64,000 nt of DNA. Origin: Piscicola geometra. Taxonomy: Eukaryota > Annelida > Clitellata > Hirudinida > Piscicolidae. The notes beneath the pieces were generated by a model. That model was given only the letters and a program-made list of their open reading frames with translations. It was not told the origin of the DNA and ran no database searches. A program made the position numbers and the translations under genes. How positions within the stretch are numbered: position 1 is the stretch's first letter; every line of letters begins with the position of its first letter. The DNA is taken from assembly GCA_943735955.1 (NCBI GenBank), contig OX030970.1, forward strand, positions 32,501-96,500, read 5' to 3'. Positions 23,906 to 36,500 of the stretch are shown here, one piece after another.

Positions 23906-26900
23906 ATGAAGACGGTGAAGACGGTGAAGACGGTGAAGACGGTGAAGACGGTGAAGACGATGAAGACGATGAAGACGATGAAGACGGTGAAGACAGTGAA
24001 GACGGTGAAGACGATGAAGACGGTGAAAACGATGAAGATGGTGAAGACGATGAAGACGATGAAGACGAACGATGAAGACGATGAAGACGGTGAAGACGAT
24101 GAAGACGGTGAAGACGATGAAGACGATGAAGACGGTGAAGACGATGAAGACGGTGAAGACGAACGATGAAGACGGTGAAGACGATGAAGACGGTGAAGTT
24201 AATGAAGACGATGAAGACGATGAAGACGAACGATGAAGACGATGAAGACGGTGAAGACGATGAAGACGGTGAAGACGATGAAGACGGTGAAGACGATGAA
24301 GACGGTGAAGACGATGAAGACGGTGAAGACGATGAAGACGGTGAAGACGATGAAGACGGTGAAGACGATGAAGACGGTGAAGACGATGAAGACGGTGAAG
24401 ACGATGAAGACGGTGAAGACGTTGAAGACAGTGAAGACGATGAAGACGGTGAAGTTAATGAAGACGATGAAGACGATGAAGACGAACGATGAAGACGATG
24501 AAGACGGTGAAGACGATGAAGACGGTGAAGACGATGAAGACGGTGAAGACGATGAAGACGGTGAAGACGATGAAGACGGTGAAGACGATGAAGACGGTGA
24601 AGACGATGAAGACGGTGAAGACGATGAAGACGGTGAAGACGATGAAGACGGTGAAGACGTTGAAGACAGTGAAGACGATGAAGACGGTGAAGACGATGAA
24701 GACGATGAAGACGAACGATAAAACGGTGAAAACGGAGAAAACGATGAAGACGGTGAAGACGATGAAGACGGTGAAGACTGTGAAGACGGTGAAGACGGTG
24801 AAGACGGTGAAGACGGTGAAGACGGTGAAAACGGTGAAGACGATGAAGACGGTGAAGTCGATGAAGACGGTGAAGACGATGAAGACGGTGAAGACGGTGA
24901 AGACGAACGATAAAGACGATGAAGACGGTGAAGACGATGAAGACAGTGAAGACGAAAAAGACGGTGAAGACGATGAAGACGGTGAAGACGATGAAGACGG
25001 TGAAGACGATAAAGACGGTGAAAACGATGAAGACGATGGAGACGGTGAAGACGGTGAAGACGATGAAAACGATGAAGACGGTGAAGACGAACGATGAAGA
25101 CGATGAAGACGGTGAAGACGATGAAGACGATGAAGACGATGAAGACGATGAAGACGATGAAAACGATGAAGACGATGAAGACGATGAAGACGATGAAGAC
25201 GATGAAGACGATGAAGACGATGAAGACGATGAAGACGATGAAGACGATGAAGACGATGAAGACGATGAAGACGATGAAGACGATGAAGACGATAAGGACG
25301 ATGAAGACGATGAAGACGATGAAGACGAACGATGAAGACGATGAAGACGATGAAGACGATGAAGACGATGAAGACAATGAAGACGATGAAGATGATGAAG
25401 ACGATGAAGACGATGAAGACGATGAAGACGATGAAGACGATGAAGACGAAGAAGACGATGAAGACGATGAAGACGATGAAGACGATGAAGACGATAAAGA
25501 TGAACGATGAAGACGATGAAGACGATGGAGACGATGAAGACGATGAAGACGATGAAGACAATGAAGACGATGAAGATGATGAAGACGATGAACACGATGA
25601 AGACGATGAAGACGATGAAGACGATGAAGACGAAGAAGACGATGAAGACGATGAAGACGATGAAGACGATGAAGACGATGAAGATGAACGATGAAGATGA
25701 ACGATGAAGACGATGAAGACGATGGAGACGATGAAGACGATGAAGACGATGAAGACGGTGAAGACGGTGAAGACGATGAAGACGGTGAAGACTGTGAAGA
25801 CGGTGAAGACGGTGAAGACGGTGAAGACGGTGAAGACGGTGAAGACGATGAAGACGGTGAAGTCGATGAAGACGGTGAAGACAATGAAGACGGTGAAGAC
25901 GGTGAAGACGAACGATGAAGACGATGAAGACGGTGAAGACGATGAAGACAGTGAAGACGAAAAAGACGGTGAAGACGATGAAGACGGTGAAGACGATGAA
26001 GATGGTGAAGACGATAAAGACGGTGAAAACGATGAAGACGATGAAGACGGTGAAGACGGTGAAGACGATGAAGACGATGAAGTCGGTGAAGACGAACGAT
26101 GAAGACGATGAAGACGGTGAAGACGATGAAGACGATGAAGACGATGAAGACGAAGAAGACGATGAAGACGATGAAGACGATGAAGACGATGAAGACGATG
26201 AAGATGAACGATGAAGACGATGAAGACGATGGAGACGATGAAGACGATGAAGACGATGAAGACAATGAAGACGATGAAGATGATGAAGACGATGAACACG
26301 ATGAAGACGATGAAGACGATGAAGACGATGAAGACGAAGAAGACGATGAAGACGATGAAGACGATGAAGACGATGAAGACGATGAAGACGGTGAAGACGG
26401 TGAAGACGATGAAGACGGTGAAGACTGTGAAGACGGTGAAGACGGTGAAGACGGTGAAGACGGTGAAGACGGTGAAGACGGTGAAGACGATGAAGACGGT
26501 GAAGTCGATGAAGACGGTGAAGACAATGAAGACGGTGAAGACGGTGAAGACGAACGATGAAGACGATGAAGACGGTGAAGACGATGAAGACAGTGAAGAC
26601 GAAAAAGACGGTGAAGACGATGAAGACGGTGAAGACGATGAAGACGGTGAAGACGATAAAGACGATGAAGACGATGAAGACGATGAAGACGATGAAGACG
26701 ATGAAGACGATGAAGACGATGAAGACGATGAAGACGATAAGGACGATGAAGACGATGAAGACGATGAAGACTATGAAGACGAACGATGAAGACGATGAAG
26801 ACGATGAAGACGATGAAGACGATGAAGACGAACTATGAAAACGATGAAGACGATGAAGACGATGAAGACAATGAAGACGATGAAGACGATGAAGACGATG

Positions 26901-27900
26901 AAGACGATGAAGACGATGAAGACGATGAAGACGATGAAGACGATGAAGACGAACGATGAAGACGATGAAGACGATGAAGACGAACGATGCAGACGATGAA
27001 GACGATGAAGACGATGAAGACGATGAAGATGAACGATGAAGACGATGAAGACGATGGAGACGATGAAGACGATGAAGACGGTGAGAACGAACGATGAAGA
27101 CGAACGATGAAGACGATGAAGACGAACGATGAAGACGAACGATGAAGACGAACGATGAAGACGAACGATGAAGACGATGAAGACGAACGATGTAGACGAT
27201 GAAGACGGTGAAGACGATGAAGACGGTGGAGACGATGAAGACGATGAAGACGGTGAAAACGAACGATGAAGACGAACGATGAAGACGATGAAGACGGTGA
27301 AGACGAACGATGAAGACGATGAAGACGGTGAAGACGGTGAAGACGATGAAGACGATGAAGACGGTGAAGACGAACGATGAAGACGATGAAGACGGTGAAG
27401 ACGGTGAAGACGATGAAGACGATGAAGACGGTGAAGACGATGAAGACGATGAAGACGGTGATGACGAACGATAAAGACGATGAAGACGGTGAAGACGACC
27501 GGTGAAAACGATGAAGACGGTGAAGACGGTGAAGACGATGAAGACGATGAAGAAGATGAAGACGATGAAGACGATGAAGACGATGAAGACGATGAAGACG
27601 GTGAAAACGATGAAGACGATGAAGACGGTGAAGACGGTGAAGACGATGAAGACGATGAAGACGGTGAAGACGAACGATGAAGACGATGAAGACGGTGAAG
27701 ACGATGAAGACGGTGAAGACGATGAAGACGATGAAGACGAACGATGAAGACGATGAAGACGATGAAGACGAACGATGTAGACGATGAAGACGATGAAGAC
27801 GATGAAGACGATGAAGATGAACGATGAAGACGATGAAGACGATGGAGACTATGAAAACGATGAAGACGGTGAAGACGAACGATGAAGACGAACGATGAAG
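23906..27900. repeat. Variant-rich subfamily block, copy 1
   Basis: This block introduces units not seen nearer the telomere: GGTGAAGTT followed by AATGAAGAC (24195 and 24448), GTTGAAGAC with CAGTG (24421, 24659), GGTGAAAAC-GGAGAAAAC (24725), CTGTG (24779), GGTGAAGTC (24852) and GAAAAAGAC (24954). Long 18-bp G/D alternations lie at 24241-24420 and 24497-24658. Short 0.17-0.4-kb D-rich monomers with GATGAAGATGAAC junctions follow at 25.3-25.7 kb and again at 26.1-26.4 kb. From 26.83 kb it changes to clusters of 13-mers, including four in a row at 27124-27175. Confidence 0.82.
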
Positions 27901-30566
27901 ACGAACGATGAAGACGATGAAGACGAACGATGTAGACGATGAAGACGGTGAAGACGGTGAAGACGGTGATAACGATGAAGACGATGAAGACGATGAAGAC
28001 GGTGAAGACAGTGAAGACGGTGAAGACGATGAAGACGGTGAAAACGATGAAGATGGTGAAGACGATGAAGACGATGAAGACGAACGATGAAGACGATGAA
28101 GACGGTGAAGACGATGAAGACGGTGAAGACGATGAAGACGATGAAGACGGTGAAGACGATGAAGACGGTGAAGACGAACGATGAAGACGGTGAAGACGAT
28201 GAAGACGGTGAAGTTAATGAAGACGATGAAGACGATGAAGACGAACGATGAAGACGATGAAGACGGTGAAGACGATGAAGACGGTGAAGACGATGAAGAC
28301 GGTGAAGACGATGAAGACGGTGAAGACGATGAAGACGGTGAAGACGATGAAGACGGTGAAGACGATGAAGACGGTGAAGACGATGAAGACGGTGAAGACG
28401 ATGAAGACGGTGAAGACGATGAAGACGGTGAAGTTAATGAAGACGATGAAGACGATGAAGACGAACGATGAAGACGATGAAGACGGTGAAGACGATGAAG
28501 ACGGTGAAGACGATGAAGACGGTGAAGACGATGAAGACGGTGAAGACGATGAAGACGGTGAAGACGATGAAGACGGTGAAGACGATGAAGACGGTGAAGA
28601 CGATGAAGACGGTGAAGACGATGAAGACGGTGAAGACGTTGAAGACAGTGAAGACGATGAAGACGGTGAAGACGATGAAGACGATGAAGACGAACGATAA
28701 AACGGTGAAAACGGAGAAAACGATGAAGACGGTGAAGACGATGAAGACGGTGAAGACTGTGAAGACGGTGAAGACGGTGAAGACGGTGAAGACGGTGAAG
28801 ACGGTGAAAACGGTGAAGACGATGAAGACGGTGAAGTCGATGAAGACGGTGAAGACGATGAAGACGGTGAAGACGGTGAAGACGAACGATAAAGACGATG
28901 AAGACGGTGAAGACGATGAAGACAGTGAAGACGAAAAAGACGGTGAAGACGATGAAGACGGTGAAGACGATGAAGACGGTGAAGACGATAAAGACGGTGA
29001 AAACGATGAAGACGATGGAGACGGTGAAGACGGTGAAGACGATGAAAACGATGAAGACGGTGAAGACGAACGATGAAGACGATGAAGACGGTGAAGACGA
29101 TGAAGACGATGAAGACGATGAAGACGATGAAGACGATGAAAACGATGAAGACGATGAAGACGGTGAAGACGATGAAGACGATGAAGACGATGAAGACGAT
29201 GAAGACGATGAAGACGATGAAGACGATGAAGACGATGAAGACGATGAAGACGATAAGGACGATGAAGACGATGAAGACGATGAAGACGAACGATGAAGAC
29301 GATGAAGACGATGAAGACGATGAAGACGATGAAGACAATGAAGACGATGAAGATGATGAAGACGATGAAGACGATGAAGACGATGAAGACGATGAAGACG
29401 ATGAAGACGAAGAAGACGATGAAGACGATGAAGACGATGAAGACGATGAAGACGATGAAGATGAACGATGAAGACGATGAAGACGATGGAGACGATGAAG
29501 ACAATGAAGACGATGAAGATGATGAAGACGATGAAGACGATGAAGACGATGAAGACGATGAAGACGATGAAGACGAAGAAGACGATGAAGACGATGAAGA
29601 CGATGAAGACGATGAAGACGATGAAGATGAACGATGAAGACGATGAAGACGATGGAGACGATGAAGACGATGAAGACGATGAAGACAATGAAGACGATGA
29701 AGATGATGAAGACGATGAACACGATGAAGACGATGAAGACGATGAAGACGATGAAGACGAAGAAGACGATGAAGACGATGAAGACGATGAAGACGATGAA
29801 GACGATGAAGATGAACGATGAAGATGAACGATGAAGACGATGAAGACGATGGAGACGATGAAGACGATGAAGACGATGAAGACGATGAAGACGATGAAGA
29901 CGATGAAGACGAAGAAGACGATGAAGACGATGAAGACGATGAAGACGATGAAGACGATGAAGATGAACGATGAAGACGATGAAGACGATGGAGACGATGA
30001 AGACAATGAAGACGATGAAGATGATGAAGACGATGAAGACGAAGAAGACGATGAAGACGATGAAGACGATGAAGACGAAGAAGACGATGAAGACGATGAA
30101 GACGATGAAGACGATGAAGACGATGAAGATGAACGATGAAGACGATGAAGACGATGGAGACGATGAAGACGATGAAGACGATGAAGACGATGAAGACGAT
30201 GAAGACGAAGAAGACAATGAAGACGATGAAGATGATGAAGACGATGAACACGATGAAGACGATGAAGACGATGAAGACGATGAAGACGAAGAAGACGATG
30301 AAGACGATGAAGACGATGAAGACGATGAAGACGATGAAGATGAACGATGAAGATGAACGATGAAGACGATGAAGACGATGGAGACGATGAAGACGATGAA
30401 GACGATGAAGACGGTGAAGACGGTGAAGACGATGAAGACGGTGAAGACTGTGAAGACGGTGAAGACGGTGAAGACGGTGAAGACGGTGAAGACGGTGAAG
30501 ACGATGAAGACGGTGAAGTCGATGAAGACGGTGAAGACAATGAAGACGGTGAAGACGGTGAAGACG
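27900..30566. repeat. Variant-rich subfamily block, copy 2
   Basis: Unit order from about 27.94 to 29.5 kb follows 23.91-25.5 kb at offsets of 4,015, 3,979 and 3,961 bp, the steps reflecting small indels of whole nonamers. The GGAGAAAAC, CTGTG, GGTGAAGTC and GAAAAAGAC variants are in the same order. From 29.29 to 30.36 kb D-rich monomers with GATGAACGATG junctions are expanded at spacings of 175, 166, 197, 139, 166 and 211 bp, more than in copy 1. From 30360 the match resumes with 25704 at an offset of 4,656 bp. Confidence 0.82.
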
Positions 30567-33500
30567 AACGATGAAGACGATGAAGACGGTGAAGACGATG
30601 AAGACAGTGAAGACGAAAAAGACGGTGAAGACGATGAAGACGGTGAAGACGATGAAGACGGTGAAGACGATAAAGACGCTGAAAACGATGAAGACGATGA
30701 AGACGGTGAAGACGGTGAAGACGATGAAGACGATGAAGTCGGTGAAGACGAACGATGAAGACGATGAAGACGGTGAAGACGATGAAGACGATGAAGACGA
30801 TGAAGACGATGAAGACGATGAAAACGATGAAGACGATGAAGACGATGAAGACGATGAAGACGATGAAGACGATGAAGACGATGAAGACGATGAAGACGAT
30901 GAAGACGATAAGGACGATGAAGACGATGAAGACGATGAAGACGATGAAGACGAACGATGAAGACGATGAAGACGATGAAGACGATGAAGACGATGAAGAC
31001 AATGAAGACGATGAAGATGATGAAGACGATGAAGACGATGAAGACGATGAAGACGATGAGGACGATGAAGACGAAGAAGACGATGAAGACGATGAAGACG
31101 ATGAAGACGATGAAGACGATGAAGATGAACGATGAAGACGATGAAGACGATGGAGACGATGAAGACGATGAAGACGATGAAGACGATAAAGACGATGAAG
31201 ACGAACTATGAAAACGATGAAGACGATGAAGACGATGAAGACAATGAAGACGATGAAGACGATGAAGACGATGAAGACGATGAAGACGATGAAGACGATG
31301 AAGACGATGAAGACGATGAAGACGAACGATGAAGACGATGAAGACGATGAAGACGAACGATGTAGACGATGAAGACGATGAAGACGATGAAGATGAACGA
31401 TGAAGACGATGAAGACGATGGAGACGATGAAGACGATGAAGACGGTGAGAACGAACGATGAAGACGAACGATGAAGACGATGAAGACGAACGATGAAGAC
31501 GAACGATGAAGACGAACGATGAAGACGATGAAGACGAACGATGTAGACGATGAAGACGGTGAAGACGATGAAGACGGTGGAGACGATGAAGACGATGAAG
31601 ACGGTGAAAACGAACGATGAAGACGAACGATGAAGACGATGAAGACGGTGAAGACGAACGATGAAGACGATGAAGACGGTGAAGACGGTGAAGACGATGA
31701 AGACGATGAAGACGGTGAAGACAATGAAGACGGTGAAGACGGTGAAGACGAACGATGAAGACGATGAAGACGGTGAAGACGATGAAGACAGTGAAGACGA
31801 AAAAGACGGTGAAGACGATAAAGACGCTGAAAACGATGAAGACGATGAAGACGGTGAAGACGGTGAAGACGATGAAGACGATGAAGTCGGTGAAGACGAA
31901 CGATGAAGACGATGAAGACGGTGAAGACGATGAAGACGATGAAGACGATGAAGACGATGAAGACGATGAAAACGATGAAGACGATGAAGACGATGAAGAC
32001 GATGAAGACGATGAAGACGATGAAGACGATGAAGACGATGAAGACGATGAAGACGATAAGGACGATGAAGACGATGAAGACGATGAAGACGATGAAGACG
32101 AACGATGAAGACGATGAAGACGATGAAGACGATGAAGACGATGAAGACAATGAAGACGATGAAGATGATGAAGACGATGAAGACGATGAAGACGATGAAG
32201 ACGATGAGGACGATGAAGACGAAGAAGACGATGAAGACGATGAAGACGATGAAGACGATGAAGACGATGAAGATGAACGATGAAGACGATGAAGACGATG
32301 GAGACGATGAAGACGATGAAGACGATGAAGACGATAAAGACGATGAAGACGAACTATGAAAACGATGAAGACGATGAAGACGATGAAGACAATGAAGACG
32401 ATGAAGACGATGAAGACGATGAAGACGATGAAGACGATGAAGACGATGAAGACGATGAAGACGATGAAGACGAACGATGAAGACGATGAAGACGAACGAT
32501 GTAGACGATGAAGACGATGAAGACGATGAAGATGAACGATGAAGACGATGAAGACGATGGAGACGATGAAGACGATGAAGACGGTGAGAACGAACGATGA
32601 AGACGAACGATGAAGACGATGAAGACGAACGATGAAGACGAACGATGAAGACGAACGATGAAGACGAACGATGAAGACGATGAAGACGAACGATGTAGAC
32701 GATGAAGACGGTGAAGACGATGAAGACGGTGGAGACGATGAAGACGATGAAGACGGTGAAAACGAACGATGAAGACGAACGATGAAGACGATGAAGACGG
32801 TGAAGACGAACGATGAAGACGATGAAGACGGTGAAGACGGTGAAGACGATGAAGACGATGAAGACGGTGAAGACGGTGAAGACGATGAAGACGGTGAAGA
32901 CGGTGAAGACGATGAAGACGATGAAGACGGTGAAGACAATGAAGACGGTGAAGACGGTGAAGACGAACGATGAAGACGATGAAGACGGTGAAGACGATGA
33001 AGACAGTGAAGACGAAAAAGACGGTGAAGACGATAAAGACGCTGAAAACGATGAAGACGATGAAGACGGTGAAGACGGTGAAGACGATGAAGACGATGAA
33101 GTCGGTGAAGACGAACGATGAAGACGATGAAGACGGTGAAGACGATGAAGACGATGAAGACGATGAAGACGATGAAGACGATGAAAACGATGAAGACGAT
33201 GAAGACGATGAAGACGATGAAGACGATGAAGACGATGAAGACGATGAAGACGATGAAGACGATGAAGACGATAAGGACGATGAAGACGATGAAGACGATG
33301 AAGACGATGAAGACGAACGATGAAGACGATGAAGACGATGAAGACGATGAAGACGATGAAGACAATGAAGACGATGAAGATGATGAAGACGATGAAGACG
33401 ATGAAGACGATGAAGACGATGAGGACGATGAAGACGAAGAAGACGATGAAGACGATGAAGACGATGAAGACGATGAAGACGATGAAGATGAACGATGAAG

Positions 33501-36500
33501 ACGATGAAGACGATGGAGACGATGAAGACGATGAAGACGATGAAGACGATAAAGACGATGAAGACGAACTATGAAAACGATGAAGACGATGAAGACGATG
33601 AAGACAATGAAGACGATGAAGACGATGAAGACGATGAAGACGATGAAGACGATGAAGACGATGAAGACGATGAAGACGATGAAGACGAACGATGAAGACG
33701 ATGAAGACGAACGATGTAGACGATGAAGACGATGAAGACGATGAAGATGAACGATGAAGACGATGAAGACGATGGAGACGATGAAGACGATGAAGACGGT
33801 GAGAACGAACGATGAAGACGAACGATGAAGACGATGAAGACGAACGATGAAGACGAACGATGAAGACGAACGATGAAGACGAACGATGAAGACGAACGAT
33901 GAAGACGATGAAGACGAACGATGTAGACGATGAAGACGGTGAAGACGATGAAGACGGTGGAGACGATGAAGACGATGAAGACGGTGAAAACGAACGATGA
34001 AGACGAACGATGAAGACGATGAAGACGGTGAAGACGAACGATGAAGACGATGAAGACGGTGAAGACGGTGAAGACGATGAAGACGATGAAGACGGTGAAG
34101 ACGAACGATGAAGACGATGAAGACGGTGAAGACGATGAAGACAGTGAAGACGAAAAAGACGGTGAAGACGATGAAGACGGTGAAGACGATGAAGACGGTG
34201 AAGACGATAAAGACGCTGAAAACGATGAAGACGATGAAGACGGTGAAGACGGTGAAGACGATGAAGACGATGAAGTCGGTGAAGACGAACGATGAAGACG
34301 ATGAAGACGGTGAAGACGATGAAGACGATGAAGACGATGAAGACGATGAAGACGATGAAAACGATGAAGACGATGAAGACGATGAAGACGATGAAGACGA
34401 TGAAGACGATGAAGACGATGAAGACGATGAAGACGATGAAGACGATAAGGACGATGAAGACGATGAAGACGATGAAGACGATGAAGACGAACGATGAAGA
34501 CGATGAAGACGATGAAGACGATGAAGACGATGAAGACAATGAAGACGATGAAGATGATGAAGACGATGAAGACGATGAAGACGATGAAGACGATGAGGAC
34601 GATGAAGACGAAGAAGACGATGAAGACGATGAAGACGATGAAGACGATGAAGACGATGAAGATGAACGATGAAGACGATGAAGACGATGGAGACGATGAA
34701 GACGATGAAGACGATGAAGACGATAAAGACGATGAAGACGAACTATGAAAACGATGAAGACGATGAAGACGATGAAGACAATGAAGACGATGAAGACGAT
34801 GAAGACGATGAAGACGATGAAGACGATGAAGACGATGAAGACGATGAAGACGAACGATGAAGACGATGAAGACGATGAAGACGAACGATGTAGACGATGA
34901 AGACGATGAAGACGATGAAGATGAACGATGAAGACGATGAAGACGATGGAGACGATGAAGACGATGAAGACGGTGAGAACGAACGATGAAGACGAACGAT
35001 GAAGACGATGAAGACGAACGATGAAGACGAACGATGAAGACGAACGATGAAGACGAACGATGAAGACGATGAAGACGAACGATGTAGACGATGAAGACGG
35101 TGAAGACGATGAAGACGGTGGAGACGATGAAGACGATGAAGACGGTGAAAACGAACGATGAAGACGAACGATGAAGACGATGAAGACGGTGAAGACGAAC
35201 GATGAAGACGATGAAGACGGTGAAGACGGTGAAGACGATGAAGACGATGAAGACGGTGAAGACGAACGATGAAGACGATGAAGACGGTGAAGACGGTGAA
35301 GACGATGAAGACGATGAAGACGGTGAAGACGATGAAGACGATGAAGACGGTGAAGACGAACGATAAAGACGATGAAGACGGTGAAGACGACCGGTGAAGA
35401 CGATGAAGACGGTGAAGACGGTGAAGACGATGAAGACGATGAAGAAGATGAAGACGATGAAGACGATGAAGACGATGAAGACGATGAAGACGGTGAAAAC
35501 GATGAAGACGATGAAGACGGTGAAGACGGTGAAGACGATGAAGACGATGAAGACGGTGAAGACGAACGATGAAGACGATGAAGACGGTGAAGACGATGAA
35601 GACGGTGAAGACGATGAAGACGATGAAGACGAACGATGAAGACGATGAAGACGATGAAGACGAACGATGTAGACGATGAAGACGATGAAGACGATGAAGA
35701 CGATGAAGATGAACGATGAAGACGATGAAGACGATGGAGACGATGAAAACGATGAAGACGGTGAAGACGAACGATGAAGACGAACGATGAAGACGATGAA
35801 GACGAACGATGAAGACGAACGATGAAGACGATGAAGACGAACGATGTAGACGATGAAGACGGTGAAGACGATGAAGACGGTGGAGACGATGAAGACGATG
35901 AAGACGAACGATGAAGACGAACGATGAAGACGAACGATGAAGACGAACGATGAAGACGATGAAGACGGTGAAGACGAACGATGAAGACGATGAAGACGGT
36001 GAAGACGATGAAGACGATGAAAACGATGAAGACGATGAAGACGATGAAGACGATGAAGACGATGAAGACGATGAAGACGATGAAGACGATGAAGACGATG
36101 AAGACGATAAGGACGATGAAGACGATGAAGACGATGAAGACGATGAAGACGAACGATGAAGACGATGAAGACGATGAAGACGATGAAGACGATGAAGACA
36201 ATGAAGACGATGAAGATGATGAAGACGATGAAGACGATGAAGACGATGAAGACGATGAGGACGATGAAGACGAAGAAGACGATGAAGACGATGAAGACGA
36301 TGAAGACGATGAAGATGAACGATGAAGACGATGAAGACGATGGAGACGATGAAGACGATGAAGACGATGAAGACGATAAAGACGATGAAGACGAACTATG
36401 AAAACGATGAAGACGATGAAGACGATGAAGACAATGAAGACGATGAAGACGATGAAGACGATGAAGACGATGAAGACGATGAAGACGATGAAGACGATGA

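Noticed and set aside
24195..24212. AT-richer GTTAATG and GATTAAG motifs as promoter elements
   Set aside because: They are one- or two-base variants of the nonamer, recur with HOR copies and are not followed by any gene.
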